Assembly (NCBI GenBank): GCA_002432425.1
Contig: DJEL01000021.1
Coordinates: 1-19,815 of the forward strand
Direction of reading: 5' to 3'
Source of the DNA: Lachnospiraceae bacterium UBA5899
GTDB taxonomy: Bacteria; Bacillota; Clostridia; Lachnospirales; Lachnospiraceae
DNA length: 19,815 nt
In this document: positions 1-7,577 of the stretch, piece by piece
How positions within the stretch are numbered: the stretch's first letter is position 1
How the letters are laid out: each line of letters starts with the position of its first letter
Notes under the pieces: generated by a model
The model's database searches: none
Seen by the model: the letters and a program-made list of their open reading frames with translations, nothing else
Told to the model about the DNA's origin: nothing
Made by a program: the position numbers and the translations under genes

Positions 1-31
1 ATTTGCTAATGCGACAGCCCCATCTTTTTTT
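1..31 (+). terminator. 3' half of an intrinsic terminator cut by the window edge
   Basis: Bases 9-21 read AATGCGACAGCCC-C and are followed within a few bases by a run of seven T (25-31). This is the layout of the descending arm and U-tract of a rho-independent terminator. The matching GGGGCTGTCGCA arm would lie just left of base 1, so the hairpin cannot be confirmed. It would end a rightward gene outside the window and may also stop the leftward Na/Pi gene. Bases 32-74 hold no gene. Confidence 0.4.
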
Positions 32-74
32 GCATCAATAGAAAAAACTTCCTGTTATAGCATGCTGCCTGTGC

Positions 75-1844
75 TTACGGCAGTCTGTATTTTTCTGCAT
101 AGGCAAGAACTTTTCCACGAAAATTGATGTTCTCGCTTTCTTTTAAGTTGTCCAGATATTCATGGGTTTCGTAGCTGTCTTCCTTTACCTGTAAGAGACA
201 TACCGCAATATTGGAGCAATGGTCTGCCACTCTTTCAAAGTTATTGGTAAGCTCTGTTAAAAGCACGCCCAGTTCAATGGTGCATTTACCCTTGCGCAGA
301 CGCTTGATATGGCGCTTCTTCATTTCGATATTAAGCTGGTCAATGACCTCCTCCAAAGGTTCTACAAGTTCTGCCGTCTCGGAGCTGTCCGTTTCAAAAG
401 CAGTAAAGGAAATATCCAGAATTTCTTTCACGGCATCCATGAAGACCGTAAGCTCTTCCATTGCCTTATCGGAGAATACCAATCCTCTCTCCTGCATTTC
501 ATCCGCCGACTCCTTAATGTTTAAGGCATGGTCGGAAATCCTCTCAAAATCGCCGATACAGTGAAGCAGGATGGACAGTACATGGCTTTCCTTTTCCGTC
601 ATATCCTTACCGCTGATTTTTACCAGGTAAGTGCCGATTTCGTCCTCAAAACGGTCAATATCCTGCTCTAACTTCTCTACCTCCGCCGCCTTGTCCGCAT
701 CATAGTTCTGCAGAAGGTCAAGCGCTGTAAAAATCGACTTCTTGGAATACTGCGCCATAGTAATGGCAACTCTTCTGCTTCGCTCAATGGCAAGTCCGGG
801 GTTCTCCAAGAAACGGCTGTCCAGTGTTTTTAATTCCACATCCACCGGTGACATTTCGCCTTCCTTTACCTTGTCCGGTATGGTTAAGTTTACCATTCTG
901 ACAAACATCCCTGAAAAAGGAAGCAGGATAATGCAAAGCGCTATGTTAAATAAGGAATGAATCAGGGCAATTCCCAGCGGAGAAATCGCTTCATCCATAA
1001 AGGAAAAATGAAGGAAAGCATTCGCCGCATAGAAAACTACCATAAACAGGGTTGTCTTTACGATATTGTAGTACAGATGCATAAGGGCTGCCTTCTTGGC
1101 ATCCTTGTTGGCACCGATAGCGGAAATGAGAACCGTGATGCAGGCACCGATATTCTGTCCCATAATAACCGGTACCGCCGTAGCTCCGGTTACGGCTCCC
1201 GACCGGGACAACGCCTGTAAAATTCCGACCGATGCAGAAGAACTCTGTACGATGGCAGTCATAATAAAACCTACCAGTACCCCTAAAAGCGGGTTGGAGA
1301 ACATGGTCAGCATGCTGGTAAATTCCGGCACATCCGCCAGACCCTTTACCGCGCCGCTCATGGTATCCATACCAATCATCAGAATGGCAAATCCCGCAAT
1401 AACGGTACCCACCGTTTTGTGCTTTTCTTTCTTAGTAAAGTTTATGAGAATAACACCGATTAAAGCCAGTACGGGAGCAAAGGACGACGGCTTGAAAAGC
1501 TGAATGATGAAACTGGTGCTTTCGATTCCGGTTAAACTCAATAACCATGCCGTAATGGTCGTACCTACGTTGGCGCCGATTATTACGTTTACCGCCTGCT
1601 CAAGCTGCATAATTCCGGAGTTTACAAAACCGACCACCATAACTATGGCTGCTGTGGAAGACTGGATAACCGCCGTCACGCCGGCTCCCACCAGAACCGC
1701 CTTGACCGGATTGTTGGTGAGCTTTTCCAGTATGTTCTCCAGCCTGCTGCCGGAAACTCTCGATAGGCCCTCGCCCATCATGTGCATACCATACAGGAAC
1801 AGGGCAAGTCCGCCCATCATCGTCAGAAGGTCAAAAAAATCCAT
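75..1844 (-). CDS. Na+/phosphate cotransporter with C-terminal PhoU-like domain (NptA/YjbB type)
   Basis: Inner-membrane sodium-coupled phosphate transporter of the NptA/YjbB (PF02690) family, 589 aa from the chosen ATG. Two inverted transport repeats are visible. The first carries QSSTAA at about residue 61 and GANVGTT at 90. The second carries QSSSAS at about 200 and GQNIGAC at 229. These paired QSS motifs are the family signature. Hydrophobic helices end near residue 320, and a soluble, charged, helical PhoU-like region follows (about 355-560), as in many bacterial members. I start at the ATG at 1844 rather than the in-frame TTG at 1856, because the residues from MDFF onward match the family's usual N-terminus. 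The Shine-Dalgarno is weak (AAGAAAG, about 12 bases upstream). A separate promoter lies in the 104-base gap after lysR. The PhoU-like tail may gate transport, but that is inferred from the family. Export rather than import is possible, as proposed for YjbB. Confidence 0.93.
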   Translation of the reverse strand: MDFFDLLTMMGGLALFLYGMHMMGEGLSRVSGSRLENILEKLTNNPVKAVLVGAGVTAVIQSSTAAIVMVVGFVNSGIMQLEQAVNVIIGANVGTTITAWLLSLTGIESTSFIIQLFKPSSFAPVLALIGVILINFTKKEKHKTVGTVIAGFAILMIGMDTMSGAVKGLADVPEFTSMLTMFSNPLLGVLVGFIMTAIVQSSSASVGILQALSRSGAVTGATAVPVIMGQNIGACITVLISAIGANKDAKKAALMHLYYNIVKTTLFMVVFYAANAFLHFSFMDEAISPLGIALIHSLFNIALCIILLPFSGMFVRMVNLTIPDKVKEGEMSPVDVELKTLDSRFLENPGLAIERSRRVAITMAQYSKKSIFTALDLLQNYDADKAAEVEKLEQDIDRFEDEIGTYLVKISGKDMTEKESHVLSILLHCIGDFERISDHALNIKESADEMQERGLVFSDKAMEELTVFMDAVKEILDISFTAFETDSSETAELVEPLEEVIDQLNIEMKKRHIKRLRKGKCTIELGVLLTELTNNFERVADHCSNIAVCLLQVKEDSYETHEYLDNLKESENINFRGKVLAYAEKYRLP

Positions 1845-1895
1845 TTGTATACCCAACTTTCTTATATTCTGTACAAATTTTACTCATCATTTTTT

Positions 1896-1924
1896 ATTGT
1901 AACTAAAAAGCGGAGCATATGCAA
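1896..1924 (-). promoter_or_regulatory. Putative sigma-A promoter of the Na/Pi transporter gene
   Basis: Read on the minus strand: -35 TTGCAT (1919-1924), a 17-base spacer, and -10 TACAAT (1896-1901). It lies between the lysR stop and the transporter start, so the transporter can be transcribed independently of lysR. No convincing terminator separates the two genes, so read-through from lysR is also possible. Confidence 0.55.
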
Positions 1925-1947
1925 CAATCTTTTCCGTAAGATTTTTG

Positions 1948-2832
1948 TTAAGTTTTCTGTATCTGTTTTTCCAGCTCCGCTGCCGCAAGGCTCAATGACT
2001 CGCCCTTCCTTCTTAAGAGGCAGATGTTCCGCTCCGGCACCGGCGGCTTCATGTCCAGAATAACCAGCCCTTCCATATTTTCCTTTTCCAAGAAATCCAG
2101 CGGCACAAAGCCTATCCCTAAATCCGACTTTACCATGGGCAGTATCTGGTCTGATGTTGCCGCCTCCACATCCGGTGAAAACGTCCATCCCATCTTACCA
2201 AAAATAGCGGAATAAAAAGCAAAGGAACTGGTCTGCTCTCCGAGGCCGATGAGCGGATATTTCTTTATCTGTTCATCGGTAAGCGACATGCCCGTTGCCA
2301 GGGAAAATGCGGTACTGCATATCGGAACCTCCTTGATTTTCCGAAGAATTTTGGCGGTAATTCCCTCCGGCAGGGTAAAAGGGTCAGTCACAAGCGCCAT
2401 ATCCACCAGCCCCTTTTTCAATACGGATAATGCCTGCGGTGTGGTCTGGTTGGAAATGCGGATGCGGATACCGGGATACGCCTTCCGGTATTTTTTTAAG
2501 GCTGGAAGAAGCTCACAGTGCAGGGCAATTTCACTGGCGGCAATGGTAACCACTCCGCCCTGCAGACTTTTCTCCCGGGCGATTTCTTCCTCACCGCTCA
2601 AAATGTGCTCCATTGCCACGGAAATATGGGCATACAGCTTTTCCCCCTCCGGCGTCAGGGTAATGCCGTGCCGCTGCCGGATAAACAAAGTGCATCCCAG
2701 CTCCTCTTCCAATTTTTTCATCATGCGGGTGATATTGGGCTGATTGTTCATCAGTGCCTGTGCGGCTGCCGTAAAGCTTTTCAGCTTTGCCACATAATAA
2801 AAGACCCGGTAATAATCGTAACTGATATTCAT
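1948..2832 (-). CDS. LysR-family transcriptional regulator
   Basis: LysR-type regulator, 294 aa, the usual family length. The N-terminal winged helix-turn-helix occupies about residues 1-60. It has the typical pattern YYVAKLKSFTAAAQAL, then QPNITRMMKKLEEELG, then LFIRQRHGITLTPEG. The remainder (about 90-294) is the two-lobed periplasmic-binding-protein-like effector domain. I start at the ATG at 2832 because GGAG sits six bases upstream. An ATG at 2844 would add MERS but has no clear ribosome binding site. The gene is divergent from the kinase-like/MATE operon. The two promoters overlap and a T-N11-A dyad lies between them, the textbook arrangement for a LysR regulator controlling itself and its divergent neighbour. 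The effector cannot be read from sequence. Confidence 0.93.
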   Translation of the reverse strand: MNISYDYYRVFYYVAKLKSFTAAAQALMNNQPNITRMMKKLEEELGCTLFIRQRHGITLTPEGEKLYAHISVAMEHILSGEEEIAREKSLQGGVVTIAASEIALHCELLPALKKYRKAYPGIRIRISNQTTPQALSVLKKGLVDMALVTDPFTLPEGITAKILRKIKEVPICSTAFSLATGMSLTDEQIKKYPLIGLGEQTSSFAFYSAIFGKMGWTFSPDVEAATSDQILPMVKSDLGIGFVPLDFLEKENMEGLVILDMKPPVPERNICLLRRKGESLSLAAAELEKQIQKT

Positions 2833-2848
2833 ACTTCGCTCCATATCA

Positions 2849-2890
2849 TTTTCATATATCTATATTTCAAAATTTATATTTTTCATATAT
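2849..2890. repeat. 11-bp direct repeat TTTTCATATAT, 31-bp period
   Basis: TTTTCATATAT occurs exactly twice, at 2849-2859 and 2880-2890. The starts are 31 bases apart, close to three helical turns, in the AT-rich region between lysR and the divergent operon. The second copy covers the putative -35 of the rightward promoter. The regular phasing suits protein binding on one DNA face, but AT-rich sequence makes chance recurrence plausible. Confidence 0.45.
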
Positions 2891-2908
2891 TTTTAATGGG
2901 ATTATAAT
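2880..2908 (+). promoter_or_regulatory. Putative promoter of the kinase-like/MATE operon
   Basis: A perfect -10 TATAAT (2903-2908) lies 17 bases downstream of a weak -35 TTTTCA (2880-2885). A consensus -10 with a poor -35 is typical of activator-dependent promoters, which fits control by the divergent LysR protein. The start of transcription would fall inside the T-N11-A dyad at 2908-2920. Confidence 0.6.
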
Positions 2909-2930
2909 ACATCCGATGTAAAAAAAGCAA
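2901..2930 (-). promoter_or_regulatory. Putative lysR promoter sharing its -10 with the divergent operon
   Basis: On the minus strand, -35 TTGCTT (2925-2930) is followed by an 18-base spacer and -10 TATAAT (2901-2906). The block ATTATAAT at 2901-2908 is its own reverse complement, so it supplies a perfect -10 in both directions. The two promoters therefore cannot easily be occupied at the same time. Confidence 0.5.
2908..2920. promoter_or_regulatory. LysR-type operator candidate (T-N11-A dyad)
   Basis: TACATCCGATGTA is a perfect 6-1-6 inverted repeat that exactly fits the T-N11-A consensus of LysR binding sites. It overlaps the start region of the rightward operon and lies between the -10 and -35 of the leftward lysR promoter. 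Binding here could repress lysR and regulate the operon. The assignment to this LysR is an inference from position and form. Confidence 0.6.
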
Positions 2931-2954
2931 CACCTGACAGAGAGGATGAAAAAT

Positions 2955-3566
2955 ATGGAGAACAAAATTATTTGTATCGGACGTGAATACGGCAGCGGCG
3001 GTCGTGAAATCGGAGAAAAGCTGGCAAGACAGCTCGGTATACCCTACTACGACAAGCTGCTGATTAAAAAGGCGGCTCTGGAATCCGGATTAAGCGAAGA
3101 ATTTCTTTCCCGGACAGAAGAATCCCCCATTAACAGTATCCAGTTTTTAAGCGGCAACCCTTATGCGGACATAGCCGGTATCGGCACCGCATTCTATTCC
3201 GAAAGCCAGATGGCTTACAATGCGGAACGCACCGTTATTGAACAGTTGGCAAAGCAGGGTTCCTGCGTTATCATCGGCCGCTGTGCTTCCGACATTCTTC
3301 CCAAGGAAGACCGTCTTTCTGTTTTCATTTATGCAGACAAAGCGGATAAAATCAAACGTGTCATGGCACGGAACAGCCTGAGTGAAAAAGAAGCGGCGCA
3401 CCGCATCAAGCATATGGACCGAATGAGAAAACAGTTCTTTGATTTTTATTCCGACACCTCCTGGGGTCATGCAGACAGCTATGACCTGCTGTTGTCCAGC
3501 AGCCGTTTCGGCACGGACGGATGCGTCAATATGATTGTAAACAGTATCAAGGAATTAGAGGCATAA
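2955..3566 (+). CDS. Cytidylate-kinase-like P-loop protein (Cytidylate_kin2 family)
   Basis: Soluble P-loop NTPase of about 203 aa. It starts with IICIGREYGSGGREIGEKLA (about residues 5-24), the glycine-rich nucleotide-binding loop of the cytidylate-kinase-like family (PF13189). A second family motif, CVIIGRCASDIL, is at about 104-115, followed by an Arg-rich lid-like stretch (about 135-165). True Cmk is usually a separate gene, and the substrate of this family is not established. I favour the ATG at 2955, because GAGG lies nine bases upstream. An in-frame ATG at 2946 directly abuts that site and would add MKN. It is the first gene of a two-gene operon with the MATE exporter, four bases apart, divergent from lysR. 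The pairing suggests a role tied to whatever MATE exports, but this is speculation. Confidence 0.88.
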   Translation: MENKIICIGREYGSGGREIGEKLARQLGIPYYDKLLIKKAALESGLSEEFLSRTEESPINSIQFLSGNPYADIAGIGTAFYSESQMAYNAERTVIEQLAKQGSCVIIGRCASDILPKEDRLSVFIYADKADKIKRVMARNSLSEKEAAHRIKHMDRMRKQFFDFYSDTSWGHADSYDLLLSSSRFGTDGCVNMIVNSIKELEA

Positions 3567-3570
3567 AAAG

Positions 3571-4923
3571 ATGAATAAAGACCTTACTGTAGGAAAGCCG
3601 GAAACCGTTTTATGGAAATTCTGCCTGCCCTTATTCGGCAGTATCATTTTCCAGCAGTTATACAATATCGCCGACAGCCTGGTTGCCGGAAAATTCGTCG
3701 GCGAAAACGCTCTGGCTGCGGTCGGTAACAGCTACGAAATCACTCTTATTTTTATAGCCTTTGCCTTCGGCTGCAACATGGGCTGCTCCGTTGTGGTATC
3801 CAAGCTTTTCGGTGCCAAGAATTTCAGGGAAATGAAAACAGCGGTCTACACCGCCTGCATCTTCAGCGCCATCGTGTGTGCTTTCCTGATGCTAATCGGT
3901 ATCGCCGGTTCCGGACTGCTGCTTCGTTTAATCCGTACACCCGACGAAGTTTTTGCGGACTCCAAGCTTTATCTGGACATCTATGCCTGGGGCTTGCCGT
4001 TTGTTTTCTTCTATAACATTGCAACCGGTATCTTTTCCGCTTTGGGTGACTCCAAAACACCGTTCTACTTTCTGGCGGTTTCTTCCTTATCCAATATCGC
4101 CGTAGATATCTGGTTTGTAAAAGCCTTCCACATGGGCGTTGCCGGTGTTGCCTGGGCTACCTTCCTCTGCCAGGGCGTAAGCTGTGTGCTTGCCATGGTC
4201 GTTGTATTCAACAGACTTCGTAAAGTAGAAGGCAAGGAAAAAGCGCCTCTCTTCAGTTGGGCGCTCTTAAAGGACATTGTAGTTATTGCGGTTCCCAGTA
4301 CATTGCAGCAGAGTTTCATTTCCTTAGGAAACATTATCATCCAGAGTATTATCAACGGCTTCGGTGCTCCCGTTATGGCAGGTTATTCCGCAGCCGTCAA
4401 ACTGAACAACCTGGTTATTACCTCCTTCACCACACTTGGCAACGGTATTTCCAACTACACCGCCCAGAACCTGGGAGCCAGAAAACTGACCCGTATCAAA
4501 GAGGGTATGAAGGTTGGCGTAAAAATGGTATGGATGTTAAGCCTTCCGCTTTTTCTCCTGTACTTCTTTGCCGGCAATGACGTTCTGAAGCTCTTCATGG
4601 ATGAACCTACCGAACTTGCCATGCATACAGGCATTATGTACCTGCGGATTTTGTCACCCTTCTACTTTGTAGTTTCCGCGAAACTGGTAGCCGACGGTAT
4701 TCTCCGTGGCGCCGGCATGATGAAGCAGTTCATGATTGCCACCTTCACCGACTTAATCCTGCGTGTGGTTATGGCTTTCGTATTCTCCAGAACCGCTCTC
4801 GGTGCCACCGGTATCTGGTGCGCATGGCCCATCGGCTGGTGCATTGCTACCGCCCTCTCCATTATGTTCTACCGTCACGGTCCCTGGGCAACTGCCAAAG
4901 CGGAGCAGGAAAAAGCAATATAA
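3571..4923 (+). CDS. MATE family efflux transporter
   Basis: Multidrug and toxin extrusion antiporter (PF01554), 450 aa, inner membrane, about 12 hydrophobic segments in two homologous halves. The N-terminal signature QQLYNIADSLVAGKFVG (about residues 27-43) and the following LAAVGNSYEI and GCSVVVSKLFGA segments are characteristic. The second half repeats the pattern, with PSTLQQSFISLGNII and the GNGISNYTAQNLGA segment. The ribosome binding site (GAGG, nine bases before ATG) lies inside the 3' end of the kinase-like gene, so translation is probably coupled. The gene ends at a strong shared terminator. Such pumps exchange Na+ or H+ for cationic drugs or metabolites. The actual substrate is unknown, though control by a divergent LysR would make a small effector molecule a reasonable candidate. 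Confidence 0.94.
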   Translation: MNKDLTVGKPETVLWKFCLPLFGSIIFQQLYNIADSLVAGKFVGENALAAVGNSYEITLIFIAFAFGCNMGCSVVVSKLFGAKNFREMKTAVYTACIFSAIVCAFLMLIGIAGSGLLLRLIRTPDEVFADSKLYLDIYAWGLPFVFFYNIATGIFSALGDSKTPFYFLAVSSLSNIAVDIWFVKAFHMGVAGVAWATFLCQGVSCVLAMVVVFNRLRKVEGKEKAPLFSWALLKDIVVIAVPSTLQQSFISLGNIIIQSIINGFGAPVMAGYSAAVKLNNLVITSFTTLGNGISNYTAQNLGARKLTRIKEGMKVGVKMVWMLSLPLFLLYFFAGNDVLKLFMDEPTELAMHTGIMYLRILSPFYFVVSAKLVADGILRGAGMMKQFMIATFTDLILRVVMAFVFSRTALGATGIWCAWPIGWCIATALSIMFYRHGPWATAKAEQEKAI

Positions 4924-4945
4924 ATTTCATCTGTACACCCACTAT

Positions 4946-4983
4946 AAAAAGGAGTGCAAATTTCGGTTTGCACTCCTTTTTTT
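4946..4983. terminator. Bidirectional intrinsic terminator (MATE / PPTase)
   Basis: Arms AAAAAGGAGTGCAAA (4946-4960) and its complement from 4967, with a six-base loop TTTCGG, followed by a T run to 4983. The A run on the left arm gives a T run on the other strand. The hairpin can thus end both the rightward MATE operon and the leftward PPTase operon, which converge here. Confidence 0.92.
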
Positions 4984-4993
4984 ATTTCCACCA

Positions 4994-5713
4994 CTAAATA
5001 ATAACCGCCGTCTCCGCGTACCCTTCGTGCGTACCCGTAAACAGTCTTCCGGCATCCCCTGTCACGGTATCCTTTACCGTTCCCTTTTCGCAGTCCACCG
5101 CTATGTGAGATAAATCCCGCTGCAGTCCTTCTCCCGTGCATTTGCAGAAAGCTTCCTTTGCAGAAAACAACAGAAAGAAATCCTCTTCCTTATCCTGCGC
5201 ATTGTGAATTTTTTCCTTTACTCCGGAAACATCCTTATCATGCCGTTTCTGGATATCCACGCCTATCTGCCGGTCTGCTATGCCGCACAAAACATATTTC
5301 CCCGAATGGGACAGGTTAAAAAAGATATCGCTCCTGTTTTGTAAATACGGCTTGCCATGCTCACCAATGCAAACCTGTGATGCCCAAAGAAGTTTTTCCC
5401 GCTCCGTCAAGGGCAGCGTCCGCAACTCTTCCAGAACTTTTTCCACAGAAAACTCTGTGACCGTAAGTGCCGTGCCTTCGTTCCGCATTTCTGTCACTAT
5501 CTTCAATTTCTGCTCGGAAACCTGCAGCCACCGATGCAGGGTGTAAGTAAAAAGCAGCCAGGCGCCCACACTCTGGGCTCTGTTTTTTTCTTTATGAAAG
5601 GAAAGAGCATGTGCCTTTCTTTCCTCATTCAAAAACGCACATGCTCCTGCTTCCGTTTCAGGGTTCATCAGCCCTGTTATATTCATTCTCGTAATCAGCA
5701 TCGAAATAACCAT
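4994..5713 (-). CDS. 4'-phosphopantetheinyl transferase, Sfp superfamily
   Basis: Enzyme of 239 aa that transfers the phosphopantetheine arm of CoA to a serine of acyl- or peptidyl-carrier proteins. The family motifs are in order: FNLSHSGKYVLCGIA (about residues 132-146), VGVDIQKR with the Mg2+-binding Asp (about 150-157) and FFLLFSAKEAFCKCTGEGL (about 179-197) with the catalytic Lys-Glu pair. The length is typical of Sfp/Gsp-type enzymes, longer than AcpS. The usual Trp-Thr before the KEA motif is Phe-Ser here. I start at the ATG at 5713, with GAGG six bases upstream, rather than the TTG at 5725. The gene lies 37 bases downstream of aspS with no terminator between, so it is probably the last gene of hisS-aspS-PPTase. 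No polyketide or nonribosomal peptide genes are in view, so fatty-acid ACP is the likeliest substrate, but a specialised carrier cannot be excluded. Confidence 0.88.
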   Translation of the reverse strand: MVISMLITRMNITGLMNPETEAGACAFLNEERKAHALSFHKEKNRAQSVGAWLLFTYTLHRWLQVSEQKLKIVTEMRNEGTALTVTEFSVEKVLEELRTLPLTEREKLLWASQVCIGEHGKPYLQNRSDIFFNLSHSGKYVLCGIADRQIGVDIQKRHDKDVSGVKEKIHNAQDKEEDFFLLFSAKEAFCKCTGEGLQRDLSHIAVDCEKGTVKDTVTGDAGRLFTGTHEGYAETAVII

Positions 5714-5750
5714 GCCTTTCCTCAAGTGATAATTTCTGCAACTCTAAATT

Positions 5751-7553
5751 TTATTCTTCTTCCTCGGGATGCGTGATGTTTAAGGCAATCTGCAAATCAT
5801 CCAACTGCTTATCGTCAACCACATCCGGTGCATTGCTCATTAAATCGGAGGCATCCTTAACCTTCGGGAAAGCGATAACCTCACGGATATTGTCTGCTTT
5901 CACAAGCAGCATGACAAAACGGTCCAGACCGATTGCCAGACCTGCGTGAGGCGGTACTCCGTACTTGAAAGCGTTAATCAGGAAACCGAATCTGTCGTAT
6001 GCGGCTTCTTTGGTAAAGCCCAGTACTTCAAACATCTTTTCCTGTACTTCCGGCTGGAAAATTCTGACGCTGCCGCCGCCAAGCTCAATACCGTTCAATA
6101 CGATATCGTAAGCCTTTGCACGGACTCTGCCGGGGTCGGAATCAATGTACTGTAAATCCTCATCCATGGGCATGGTAAACGGATGGTGCATAGCCACATA
6201 ACGGTTCTCTTCGTCGCTCCACTCTAAGAGAGGGAACTCGGTTACCCAGAGGAAGTTGAATTTATCGTTGTCAATCATATTAAGCTGCTTAGCCACTTCG
6301 ATACGAAGCGCACCCAGTACGCTGAATACAATCTTATTCTTGTCCGCTGCAAATAAAAGCAGGTCTCCGGGCTGTCCTTCCATGGCATCTACCAGATTTT
6401 TCAGTTCTTCTTCCGTCATGAACTTTGCAAAAGAAGACTTGTAAGTGCCGTCGGGTAAAACAGAGAGGTAAGCCAGACCTTTTGCACCGTAGCCCTTGGC
6501 AAAATCAACCAGCGCATCAATCTTCTTACGGGGCATTTCCGCTTCACCCTTTACATTGATGCCTCTGACGGAACCGCCGTTCTCCAGTGCACTTGTAAAT
6601 ACACCGAAACCGCAGCCCTTTACCACATCGGATACGTTCTTCAGTTCCATGCCGAAACGGGTATCCGGCTTATCGGAACCAAAACGCTCCATGGCTTCCT
6701 GCCAGGTCATGCGCTTAATGGGAAGCTGCACATCCAGACCGATGGCTTCCTTGCATACTCTTGCTACCATTTTTTCGGTCGTTTCAATAACGTCATCCAC
6801 ATCTACGAAGGACATTTCCAGGTCAACCTGTGTAAATTCCGGCTGTCTGTCGGCACGAAGGTCTTCGTCACGGAAACATCTTGCAATCTGGAAATAACGG
6901 TCATAACCGGAGCACATTAAAAGCTGCTTGAAAATCTGCGGAGACTGGGGAAGTGCATAGAACTTACCCGGATGCACACGGCTGGGAACCAGGTAGTCTC
7001 TGGCACCTTCCGGTGTGGATTTGCAGAGCATGGGAGTTTCAATTTCAAAGAAACCTTCTTCATCCATGTGCTTTCTGATGGTTGTGGTAATCTTACTTCT
7101 TAACTTTAAGTTCTTCTGTAAGTTGGGTCTTCTTAAATCCAGATAACGGTATTTTAAGCGCAAATCTTCTTTGGTCTTGGTATCTGCTTCCACGGGGAAG
7201 GGCGGTGTTTCTGCCTCGGATAAAATACGAATCTGCTCGGCGCGTACTTCGATGTCGCCGGTAGCCAGGTTTTCATTACTTGCCGCCGCTCTCTTTTCCA
7301 CACGGCCCACAACCGCAACTACGAACTCGCTTCTCAGCTTTGCAGCCTTTTCAAAGTTCTCGCTGCCGCAGTCGCTTTCCTCAAAAATAACCTGCAGAAT
7401 ACCTGCACGGTCACGCAGGTCCACAAAGATAATACCGCCTTTGTTGCGCTGCTTCTGTACCCATCCCATTACGGTAACGGTTTCACCGATGTTGGCGCTT
7501 GATAATTCGCCGCATCTGTGTGTCCTTTTTAATCCTTTCATTGTCTCAGCCAT
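5751..7553 (-). CDS. aspS: Aspartate--tRNA ligase
   Basis: Class II aminoacyl-tRNA synthetase that charges tRNA-Asp with aspartate, cytosolic, 600 aa, the normal length for the bacterial type. The N-terminal OB-fold anticodon-binding domain spans about 10-110 (GWVQKQRNKGGIIFVDLRDR). The catalytic core begins near 130 (LRLKYRYLDLRRP), with motif 2 at about 222-245 (QIARCFRDEDLRADRQPEFTQ). A bacterial GAD insertion follows (about 290-410), and motif 3 lies near the C-terminus (GLAIGLDRFVML). The ATG at 7553 has AGGAG seven bases upstream. The gene lies 24 bases behind hisS in the same direction, the common hisS-aspS pairing of Firmicutes. Whether it also charges tRNA-Asn cannot be told from this window. 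Confidence 0.98.
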   Translation of the reverse strand: MAETMKGLKRTHRCGELSSANIGETVTVMGWVQKQRNKGGIIFVDLRDRAGILQVIFEESDCGSENFEKAAKLRSEFVVAVVGRVEKRAAASNENLATGDIEVRAEQIRILSEAETPPFPVEADTKTKEDLRLKYRYLDLRRPNLQKNLKLRSKITTTIRKHMDEEGFFEIETPMLCKSTPEGARDYLVPSRVHPGKFYALPQSPQIFKQLLMCSGYDRYFQIARCFRDEDLRADRQPEFTQVDLEMSFVDVDDVIETTEKMVARVCKEAIGLDVQLPIKRMTWQEAMERFGSDKPDTRFGMELKNVSDVVKGCGFGVFTSALENGGSVRGINVKGEAEMPRKKIDALVDFAKGYGAKGLAYLSVLPDGTYKSSFAKFMTEEELKNLVDAMEGQPGDLLLFAADKNKIVFSVLGALRIEVAKQLNMIDNDKFNFLWVTEFPLLEWSDEENRYVAMHHPFTMPMDEDLQYIDSDPGRVRAKAYDIVLNGIELGGGSVRIFQPEVQEKMFEVLGFTKEAAYDRFGFLINAFKYGVPPHAGLAIGLDRFVMLLVKADNIREVIAFPKVKDASDLMSNAPDVVDDKQLDDLQIALNITHPEEEE

Positions 7554-7577
7554 TGGTTTTCTCCTTTATATCTCCGC

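Noticed and set aside
1096..1902. Two open frames of 135 and 132 codons on the plus strand
   Set aside because: They are antisense to the transmembrane half of the Na/Pi transporter. Low-complexity hydrophobic codons produce such frames by chance.
1921..1947. Terminator after lysR
   Set aside because: Only a six-base AT-rich stem (AATCTT/AAGATT on the minus strand) without a following T run. Too weak to call.
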